Shown piece by piece: positions 8,321 through 15,088 of a stretch of 64,000 bases of DNA. Numbering within the stretch: position 1 is the stretch's first letter; each line of letters begins with the position of its first letter. The notes under the pieces are model-generated. The model was not told the origin of the DNA. It saw only the letters and a program-made list of their open reading frames with translations, and did no database searches. The DNA is taken from assembly GCF_014174215.1 (NCBI RefSeq), contig NZ_JABEQL010000002.1:1-64000 (forward strand), written 5' to 3'. This stretch comes from Gluconacetobacter tumulicola (GTDB lineage Bacteria > Pseudomonadota > Alphaproteobacteria > Acetobacterales > Acetobacteraceae). Both the position numbers and the translations under genes were made by a program.

Positions 8321-9769
8321 TTATGCCATCGCGCCGGATTGCTTTTGAGGGATGGCGGAGTGCGCTGCGAGAACGCGCAGATCGGTGCATATGCGGCGGA
8401 TCGGGTCCGACCAGTCGAGGGGTGCGGCCTGCTGGTACAGGCGCAGGCTGTCATACCAGGGGGAATCGGTGCGGCCGGAAAGCCAGCGCCAGCACTGATC
8501 GTAGCGGGACAGCATCCAGACCGGTTTCCCCAGTCCGGCCGCCACGTGAGCCGTCGAGGTATCGACGGCGATCACCAGATCCAGGGCCGCAACCATCGCG
8601 GCGGTATCGCTGAAATCCCGCAGCAGGGGCGTGTGGTCGATCAGATTCATCCCGGCGGGCGGGGTTCTGGCCTGCGCGGATTTGTCCCCGATCTGGAGAC
8701 TGTAGAACAGGATGCCCGCATCTATGTCGGCAAGGGGTGCGAAAGTCGAAAGATCGGTCGAGCGCCGCCGGTTGGCAAGTTCGGCCGCCTGGATCTCGGG
8801 ATGAGGAGCGCCCGCCCATACGAGGCCGACACGAAGGGCGTGCCGCCCGCTCGCGGCAACATCCTGATGGAGTCGTTCGCGCCAGAATGATGTTTTTTGG
8901 GCGTTGGCCCGAAGGAAGCCGCCGGCGGAAGGAATGGTTTCCAGAGTCGTGCCCAGCGCGAAAGGGAGGCTCAGAATCGGGCATTGAAGATCGTGCGGCG
9001 GTACCTCGTCATCTTCAGAAAAAAAGATCTGTTCGGGAAAGGATTGCCGGAGCAAGGTCAGCAATTCCTTTCTTGCCCGGACGATCACGCGCCCTCCGCG
9101 TTGCGCGGAAAATGGAATGAAACGGGAGAACTGGATCATGTCACCGAAGCCGCCTTCGGTATGGATCATGAGGTTAAGGTCTTGGAAATCCTCACCTTTC
9201 CATTGTGGTACGGTCATGCCGTAGCTGCGGGAACTGTGCGTTGTCCAACGCCATTCATATTCCCGAAAACCCGCCAGATAATCGCCATGCGACAATAGCG
9301 AGATGGCATAATTGGTGCGTGTCTTTGCGTTGTCGGGTGTGAGCTGTACGGCAACCTGATGAAATTTCTGCGCCAGGTCATGCGCGCCGCGATGGTCAAG
9401 GACCACGCCGAGATTGCTCAGGGCCAGGGCATGCGCCGGGTTCTGTTGCAGGCAGTTTCTGTAGGCCGCGGTCGCGTCGTCGTAGCGTTGCAGGTGCAGA
9501 AACGTATTGCCCAGGTTGGACCATGCATCGGGCTGGCTCGGGTCGAGCGCGAGAGAACGGGAGAGGACGGCACACGCATCGTCGAAACGGCTGAACTCGT
9601 TTAACAATCCGCCGTAATTGCTCAAAGTGATGGGATCGTCCGGGGTCGCTTCCAGTCGGGTCCGATAGGCGGCTGCGGCTTCATTCAGGCGTCCGGCGAG
9701 TTGGAGTGCTTCGCCACTTTCCTGGGGATGAAGCGTCTGTTCCGCGGAAGGCCCGATTGGTTGGGACAT
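8321..9769 (-). CDS. TPR-containing glycosyltransferase (FlmG-like), copy 1
   Basis: The 482-residue protein has tetratricopeptide repeats over about residues 20-180 (for example DAWSNLGNTFLHLQRYDDATAAY). A C-terminal GT-B-like domain contains GLVWAG, VIAVDTSTAHVAAGLGKPVWML and QCWRWL, as in heptosyltransferase-fold enzymes. The order TPR then glycosyltransferase matches FlmG of Caulobacter, which binds flagellin through its TPRs and adds sugar in the cytoplasm. That role is inferred here from architecture and from its place downstream of flgL. A second copy lies at 32558-34126. ATG at 9769 was preferred because the longer frame adds an unlike N-terminus. Confidence 0.7.
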   Translation of the reverse strand: MSQPIGPSAEQTLHPQESGEALQLAGRLNEAAAAYRTRLEATPDDPITLSNYGGLLNEFSRFDDACAVLSRSLALDPSQPDAWSNLGNTFLHLQRYDDATAAYRNCLQQNPAHALALSNLGVVLDHRGAHDLAQKFHQVAVQLTPDNAKTRTNYAISLLSHGDYLAGFREYEWRWTTHSSRSYGMTVPQWKGEDFQDLNLMIHTEGGFGDMIQFSRFIPFSAQRGGRVIVRARKELLTLLRQSFPEQIFFSEDDEVPPHDLQCPILSLPFALGTTLETIPSAGGFLRANAQKTSFWRERLHQDVAASGRHALRVGLVWAGAPHPEIQAAELANRRRSTDLSTFAPLADIDAGILFYSLQIGDKSAQARTPPAGMNLIDHTPLLRDFSDTAAMVAALDLVIAVDTSTAHVAAGLGKPVWMLSRYDQCWRWLSGRTDSPWYDSLRLYQQAAPLDWSDPIRRICTDLRVLAAHSAIPQKQSGAMA

Positions 9770-10048
9770 GACGTGCAAACCCTTATCGTCTTGTGAAGGG
9801 GGAAACCCGGCCGGGGATACGCGGGATTTTTCACGAGGCCGAACGTGCGGCACGATACCCGCCGGCCAATGGGGCAGGATGTACGCCGGGGCGATGAAAG
9901 CCCACAGAATACCGGATGTGTCCGGAAGGCATTTTTATGGACGCGGCTTGAGATCGATCCGCCACGTACGGGAGGGAAAAGCAGGATAACGGGCGCCTGC
10001 GATGGCAGATACGCGCTTGCGAGGAAGGTGCTGCGCCCGGAAAGGGTC

Positions 10049-11146
10049 TCAGATATAATTGGCTAGCGTCATGCCCTTCATATCGGCAACCAGCTTGTAG
10101 GAGGTTTCAAGCTGCAATTTGACGGCTGCCATCTGTGTGGCGACGACCGCAGGATCGGCGTCCATCGCGCCGCTAAGCTGATCTTCCAGCGCGGACCGGA
10201 CACTGGTCAGCAAGCCCGATTGTGCCGTCAGACTGTTTTGTGTGGAACCGACCGCAGATTCCAGTTCGGTAAGCTGGCTGATGGTGGTTTGCAGGGACGA
10301 ATAAAGCTGCTTGGCCATGTCGGAGAAGCCCGGTGTCGAGGATGACATGCCGCCCATGGCTGACGCCATCATCATGTCGCGCATCATGTCGCGAATGGGC
10401 GAACCCGTCGATGTTGACGACGCGGCGGATGTCGTCGAGCCTTGAGTTGCGACAACGCCGACATTCGTCGTCGAATTGCTATTCGTCGCGGTGACGCGTT
10501 GAAGGCTCCGGGCGGAATCGGGAGCAACGGACTGGGACGCCGAGAATACGCTGAGGGGATTGCTGGAGGAGGAATCGTTCGTTGCGGCGGCTGTCGTGGC
10601 CTGTTGCAGGACCGATGTCGCCCCCGCCATGTCGAGCGAACTGACGATGTTCGAGATCGTCGTTGCGAGCTTGCTGTTCGCGAGCGAGTCCGTGCCGGGG
10701 ATTGTCGGCGTGCTGCTATCGGTTCCGGAAAAAACGTAGGTCGATCCGCTGGTCGTATTGAGGACGGTCTTCAGTGCCGTCAGGGAGCCTTTTGCCTGTT
10801 CGGCAACGGCTGCGACCGAACTGGTATCGCTCGTGCCCGAAATGCTCAGCAGGTTCGTTGCCATGGATTGCGCCTGGGAGACGAGCTGGGCCAGGGCGCT
10901 GGCCGTGACCGACAGATCGGTCTGGGCATTCGTGATGTTGGATTGCCAGGCCTGGATCTGGGTGAGTTTCGGCGTCAGGCTGATTGCCGTCGATCGTGTC
11001 GAACCTATCCCTGCGAATGTCGAGGCCAGCGTGCCGTTGCCGGCCTGCCAGGTCAGCGTTTCCTGCTGCACGGACATGGACTTGATGCCCGCGGCAAGGA
11101 TCAGTGATGCAGCGCCACCGCCATATTGATTGATTGCCGAGCTCAT
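10049..11146 (-). CDS. flgL: Hook-filament junction protein FlgL
   Basis: This 365-residue flagellin-like protein is the second hook-associated junction protein, joining FlgK to the filament. The N-terminal (about 1-130) and C-terminal (about 270-365) parts are heptad-rich helices as in flagellins, with a Ser/Thr-rich variable centre. A run with DMMRDMMMASAMGGM sits around residue 250. It follows flgK by 23 bp, the usual order. Export is by the flagellar type III system, so no signal peptide is expected. Confidence 0.85.
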   Translation of the reverse strand: MSSAINQYGGGAASLILAAGIKSMSVQQETLTWQAGNGTLASTFAGIGSTRSTAISLTPKLTQIQAWQSNITNAQTDLSVTASALAQLVSQAQSMATNLLSISGTSDTSSVAAVAEQAKGSLTALKTVLNTTSGSTYVFSGTDSSTPTIPGTDSLANSKLATTISNIVSSLDMAGATSVLQQATTAAATNDSSSSNPLSVFSASQSVAPDSARSLQRVTATNSNSTTNVGVVATQGSTTSAASSTSTGSPIRDMMRDMMMASAMGGMSSSTPGFSDMAKQLYSSLQTTISQLTELESAVGSTQNSLTAQSGLLTSVRSALEDQLSGAMDADPAVVATQMAAVKLQLETSYKLVADMKGMTLANYI

Positions 11147-11169
11147 CTGTTCCCTATCCCTATCCTGCG

Positions 11170-12807
11170 TTAATTGATGGCGTTCAGAAGCGCGGTAAAC
11201 ATCGTCTGCACTGTGGATACGATCTTGGCGTTCGCCGTGTAGGCGTTCTGCAAGGCAACGACCTTCGCCAGTTCGTCGTTGACGTTGACGCCCGATACAT
11301 CGGCAACTTTTGCCTGCAGGACGGTCTGGACCGAGGTGCTGGCTGCCAGGCTGTTGCTGTTTGCTGCAATGGTCGCACCCTGGTCCGATGTCAGCGCGGT
11401 GGCCAGTTGGAGCAGCCCTTGATTCCCGGTGTACCCGATTGAGATATTCCCGGTTGAGCCGAGATTGTCCGTCGGTGCTTCGAGATCCGAGCCGCCCGAA
11501 CTTGTCGGGCCGGTGACATATTGGGCGCTGGTGCCGAATGTCTGGCTGAGTACATTCTGGATGACTGTCGTATCGCCAATCGTCGTGCCGCCGCTTGCCG
11601 TGCTCGTCGACAGGAGAGACGGGCTGCTCACATACGTTGTGTTGACGCTGACTGCCGACGAAAGGCCCACAATACCGGGAGGCGTGGCTGGAGCCGTCGA
11701 TGGAGGATTGGCCGGATTTGAAAGATTGCTATGGGCGGTCGCCAGATAGCTGGATGGGTCGGTCGAGCTGGCACTGTTCGTGAACAGGGAAAGACCCGCG
11801 CTATTGAAGCGGTTGATCAGCGTATAGGAAAACGAGTCCAGCTGCGCCTGCATCTTCGGATACGTCACGTCGCGCAGGGTAATATTCGCGCCGAGCGTGC
11901 CGCCGGTCAGATGCGTGGTGATGTCCTGTCCTGCCAGCATGATGCCGGGAATCGGTGACGTGCTGCTCGTCGGATCGTAGCTCATATCCGGCGTAATGGT
12001 CACGTTGCCGGTACTCAGCGGCCAGGTGGTGGAAGGGAGCTTCCGTGTACTGTCGTTCTGTCCGATCTGGTCGGGGCGGGTCGGAAGCTCCGTGCCGTCC
12101 GCGGTCCGGACGACCATGTCGCCGTTTGGCGTCTTGGAGAACGTGACCGAAAGATTCGACGACAGGTCGGACATGACCCCGAGGCGCTGGTTTTCAAGAT
12201 CGGCGGTGTCGGAGCCGAGCGCCTTGAGCTTTATGATCTGCTGCGAGAGAGCGCCAATCTGCGTCAGGTCGGAATTGATCGACGGGATGGTCGCGGCGAT
12301 GCTGTCTTCCGCATTCTGGCGCTGGGTTGTGTAAGTCGATGCCAGTGTGTGGATCGTATCCGTCAGGGACTGGGCGCTCGTCACCACGGCCGTTTGCGAA
12401 ATACTCTGTAGCGGTGTGGAAATCAATGACGTCAAGGCGCTTTGCACGTTGCCCAGTTGGTCGGTCAGCGTATTGGTGGTGCCGGAAACGGCGTCCGTCG
12501 AAGCCGCTGCGGTCGTGCCCTGGACCGCCGAGACCGCGGCCAGCGAATTGTCCATCGTGGTGTAGGAAGAGACCTGAGCATTCTGCGCATACAGCGCGGA
12601 TTGCAATGCCTGATTGATATTGAGTTGCGTCGCGCCGATATGGACACCATTGCCCGTGCCGCTCGTGACGGCACTCGTGACGGTGGCCGTCTCGCTCACA
12701 TAGCCTGCCGTGCTCTGGTTCGAAACGTTCTGGGATGTGACTGAATATTGGTATTCAATCGCATTCAGTTCGCTGGTGGCTATCGAGAGAGAGGATAACA
12801 GACTCAT
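11170..12807 (-). CDS. flgK: Hook-filament junction protein FlgK
   Basis: The 545-residue product is the first hook-associated protein. The N-terminus has the rod/hook-family heptads (SLLSSLSIATSELNAIEYQYSVTSQNVSNQSTAGY) with the conserved Asn-rich turn. The C-terminus (SGVNVNDELAKVVALQNAYTANAKIV) is the typical axial-protein coil. ATG at 12807 aligns with FlgK N-termini and follows GGAAAC; an earlier in-frame start adds nine unlike residues. The gap to flgF upstream holds its likely promoter. Confidence 0.92.
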   Translation of the reverse strand: MSLLSSLSIATSELNAIEYQYSVTSQNVSNQSTAGYVSETATVTSAVTSGTGNGVHIGATQLNINQALQSALYAQNAQVSSYTTMDNSLAAVSAVQGTTAAASTDAVSGTTNTLTDQLGNVQSALTSLISTPLQSISQTAVVTSAQSLTDTIHTLASTYTTQRQNAEDSIAATIPSINSDLTQIGALSQQIIKLKALGSDTADLENQRLGVMSDLSSNLSVTFSKTPNGDMVVRTADGTELPTRPDQIGQNDSTRKLPSTTWPLSTGNVTITPDMSYDPTSSTSPIPGIMLAGQDITTHLTGGTLGANITLRDVTYPKMQAQLDSFSYTLINRFNSAGLSLFTNSASSTDPSSYLATAHSNLSNPANPPSTAPATPPGIVGLSSAVSVNTTYVSSPSLLSTSTASGGTTIGDTTVIQNVLSQTFGTSAQYVTGPTSSGGSDLEAPTDNLGSTGNISIGYTGNQGLLQLATALTSDQGATIAANSNSLAASTSVQTVLQAKVADVSGVNVNDELAKVVALQNAYTANAKIVSTVQTMFTALLNAIN

Positions 12808-12981
12808 CGTTCCAAGTTTCCTGTACCTAGCCACCGTCCATGGAGCATACGCGTTTGCCGCCAGAAGCAGGACGGACCCCGAGACTATGTTATGGATTTG
12901 TTATCCATTAATGGTTTCTAAAAGGTTACTCGCTGTGCCGCACTTGGAACAGGAAGTGGCCTTTCTTCAAAACGGTCGGTC
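12808..12981 (-). promoter_or_regulatory. flgF-flgK intergenic region, probable flgK promoter
   Basis: This 174-bp gap contains an A/T-rich patch at 12885-12925. A small stem, ATGGAT/ATCCAT, lies at 12892-12908. TTAA-N7-TAAA at 12908-12922 is one base off the CtrA consensus. These suggest a promoter for flgK-flgL, but no convincing sigma-28 or sigma-54 element was found. Confidence 0.3.
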
Positions 12982-13725
12982 TCAGACTGACGGCTCGGCT
13001 GTGATCTTGTCGACCGCGTTCATGTTGCGTGTCGACTCGGTCTGTATAAGCTGGAACGTCAGGTCGTAGTCGCGCTGGATTTCGACCATTCTCGTCGTTT
13101 CCGAGACGGCATTGACGTTGCTCGATTCCAGCATGGCCTGCCGGATTTCCGGACGGGCGACCGTGTGGGTCTGGGTGGTCGGCCGAAGAAGAAAATGACC
13201 TTCGGGAATCAAGGTCTGGGTATTGTCGACCGTCACCAGTCCCATCATCCCGATGACGCCGTTCTGGGTGGATATGGTCCCGTCAGCGGAGACCGACAGC
13301 AGGTCTTCTTCGTTCTGCAGAACCAGATTCCGGCCGGTATTGTCCAGAACGGGATTGCCCGACCCGTCGACGATCGTACCGTCCATGCGGCGATGGAACG
13401 CGCCGTTGCGCGTCAGCCTGATCCCTTGCGTCGTGCGGACGGTAAAATAGCCTTCGCCGTTGATGGCGAAATCGGTCAGGTTTCCGGTCTGCCGAAGGGA
13501 ACCCTGAAGCTGGTCGCGATAGGTCGCCTGATCCTGCGAGTAGGATTCCTGCTTGTCGCCCGGCAGCGTGTTCGGCCCCTTCTGTTTGACAAGATATTCG
13601 GAAAACAGCTGCCTGTTCGCCTTGTAGCCATCCGTATTGGCATTGGCGAGGTTATTGGCCGTCACGTCCAGAGCGCGCATCAATGTATCGACGCGAGACA
13701 GGGCAATATAGATCGTATTGTCCAA
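12982..13725 (-). CDS. flgF: Proximal rod protein FlgF
   Basis: The 247-residue rod protein carries the N-terminal axial motif (ALDVTANNLANANTDGYKA), the middle LTDFAINGEGYFTVRTTQGIRLTRNGAF, and the C-terminal SSNVNAVSETTRMVEIQRDYDL. Length and the middle motif fit FlgF better than FlgG (about 260 residues), but the two are close relatives. Translation starts with TTG at 13725 behind GGAG; no in-frame ATG fits. The neighbouring flgB and flgC support a rod operon. Confidence 0.88.
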   Translation of the reverse strand: MDNTIYIALSRVDTLMRALDVTANNLANANTDGYKANRQLFSEYLVKQKGPNTLPGDKQESYSQDQATYRDQLQGSLRQTGNLTDFAINGEGYFTVRTTQGIRLTRNGAFHRRMDGTIVDGSGNPVLDNTGRNLVLQNEEDLLSVSADGTISTQNGVIGMMGLVTVDNTQTLIPEGHFLLRPTTQTHTVARPEIRQAMLESSNVNAVSETTRMVEIQRDYDLTFQLIQTESTRNMNAVDKITAEPSV

Positions 13726-13786
13726 TGTCGTTCTCCAGAAGGAACCGGGCGAGTGCGGTCAGGCCAGCGCCCATCCACTCATTTCA

Positions 13787-13906
13787 TCAGCCTGTCCCGC
13801 CGAGGGGAAATAGCTGTAAAGCATGCATGCCCAGATTAACGAACTGTTCATGCAACAGCAACAGGCGAGACCAATCGACCGGAATGCCCTCTTCCCGCGG
13901 GGTAAT
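13787..13906 (-). CDS. Possible small ORF between flgC and flgF without a normal start codon
   Basis: The frame is open from 13933 to the TGA at 13787-13789 and reads protein-like, with PREEGIPVDWSRLLLLHEQF followed by an amphipathic helix. It has no ATG, GTG or usable TTG at its beginning; the listed left end is a near-cognate ATT. Its position inside the rod operon and the helical pattern argue for a real, perhaps decayed or unusually initiated, peptide of about 39 residues. It may equally be non-coding spacer. Confidence 0.25.
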   Translation of the reverse strand: MTPREEGIPVDWSRLLLLHEQFVNLGMHALQLFPLGGTG

Positions 13907-13928
13907 GTCACCGCCGGTCCGCCCCGCC

Positions 13929-14336
13929 TTATTTCATCAGGTTGATCGTGCGCGTCATCATGGACCGCGTGATCTGCATGGTATTGAGGTTGGCCTCGTA
14001 CGAACGTTGCGCTTCGTGTGTGTCCATGATTTCGACCATCGCGTTCACATTCGGCATCTTGACCAGGCCGTTGGTGTCGGCAGCCGGATGCGATGGATCG
14101 TACCGCGTTTCGAAAGGGGTCTGGTCCTGCCCGACCTCCTTGATGTCCACGCTGGAAACGCCGGAGGTACGATTCAGGACTTCCTTGAACGTGACCGTCT
14201 TGCGGCGATAGGGGTCCGATCCGGCTGTCGCGCCGGTGGTTTCCTTGTTGGCGAGGTTTTCGGCCGCTATCTGAAGGCGTTTTGCCTGCGCGCGCATTCC
14301 GGCGGCAGAGATGCCCACTGTGTCGGAAAAATCCAT
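13929..14336 (-). CDS. flgC: Proximal rod protein FlgC
   Basis: The 135-residue protein has the FlgC N-terminal motif GISAAGMRAQAKRLQIAAENLANKETT. The characteristic C-terminal block follows: YDPSHPAADTNGLVKMPNVNAMVEIMD and EAQRSYEANLNTM. It builds the proximal rod with FlgB and FlgF and is exported by the flagellar apparatus. It follows flgB by 16 bp. Confidence 0.95.
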   Translation of the reverse strand: MDFSDTVGISAAGMRAQAKRLQIAAENLANKETTGATAGSDPYRRKTVTFKEVLNRTSGVSSVDIKEVGQDQTPFETRYDPSHPAADTNGLVKMPNVNAMVEIMDTHEAQRSYEANLNTMQITRSMMTRTINLMK

Positions 14337-14352
14337 GATAGACCTCGTGCGA

Positions 14353-14769
14353 TTAGGCTGAGGGTGAGCCGAGGGCTATCGAGAACATCGACATATAGAC
14401 ACTGTAGGCATTCGTCGCGAGACGTTGCTGGTCATTGGTATCCGCGATCTTTTCCAGTTCGCCTTCGATATTGACCTGGTTTCCGTCGATGGACGTATTG
14501 ATCCCGGTCCGTGTCGCACTGCCGCCGCTGTTGCGGCCGGTCAGATGACCGGGCTCGGTCTGTGCCAGCGTCATGGCCATCTGGTTTTGCAGTACACCCT
14601 GAAACGACGTGGTGTCCTTGGGGACATAGCCCGGCGTGTTTGCGTTGGCGACATTGCCTGCCAGAACGGACTCGCGGTTCTGCAGCCATTGCAGGCGGCG
14701 CCCGGCCAAGTCCAGCACATCGGTGCCATTATGGGCCTGGGATATCTGGGATGACAATGCTTCCAGCAT
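14353..14769 (-). CDS. flgB: Proximal rod protein FlgB
   Basis: The 138-residue rod protein begins at ATG 14769 (MLEALSSQ), matching FlgB N-termini; the frame continues upstream without family similarity. The motif LAGNVANANTPGYVPKD, near residue 40, is diagnostic. The C-terminal helix (DTNDQQRLATNAYSVYMSMFSIAL) packs in the rod. It is the first rod gene of the flgB-flgC-flgF-flgK-flgL series. Confidence 0.93.
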   Translation of the reverse strand: MLEALSSQISQAHNGTDVLDLAGRRLQWLQNRESVLAGNVANANTPGYVPKDTTSFQGVLQNQMAMTLAQTEPGHLTGRNSGGSATRTGINTSIDGNQVNIEGELEKIADTNDQQRLATNAYSVYMSMFSIALGSPSA

Positions 14770-15088
14770 ACGCTGTCTATTCCGCTGGTTTCTGTTTGCG
14801 CCCGACCTGTGGCGCATGCTCTCCGTATATAGGGCGTATCGGGGCCTGAATAGCGTGCGCTTGTGGCGCGAGCGCAGTTTTTTTTGGAGTGTGGCAATCT
14901 GCGCGACACGTGCCCGATGTAAGGCCTAGTTCGGCCTTCATGAGCGGTGGAGTGGAGGGCGACGGGCGCGAGGTAACCCGATGCCCGCCGTGGAAACTGG
15001 CCGAGCGACTGACTTTCCAGGTTGCCTTTCGGGTGCGGACCGAAACCGCGTGTCGGACTCCTGCCCGCGCACATTTTCGGCCGGGTTC
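14770..15088. other. Intergenic region upstream of flgB
   Basis: This 319-bp gap has no gene. It holds a 6-bp hairpin (AAGGCC/GGCCTT, 14921-14938) and, on the plus strand, a terminator-like hairpin with T8 at 14856-14885. Between these and the flgB start lies a TATATA patch (near 14825-14832) that may belong to the flgB promoter. Confidence 0.35.
14856..14885 (+). terminator. Terminator-like hairpin with T8 on the plus strand
   Basis: TGCGCT (14856-14861) pairs with AGCGCA (14871-14876) and is followed after one base by eight T (14878-14885). This is a textbook intrinsic terminator in the plus direction, yet every known gene here is on the minus strand. It could stop antisense transcription from the rod genes, or be chance. 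Confidence 0.3.

Noticed and set aside
12982-13725. Assignment of this rod gene as flgG rather than flgF
   Set aside because: Length of 247 residues and position after flgC fit FlgF better; FlgG is usually about 260 residues and beside flgA-flgH, which are not here. The alternative is not fully excluded.
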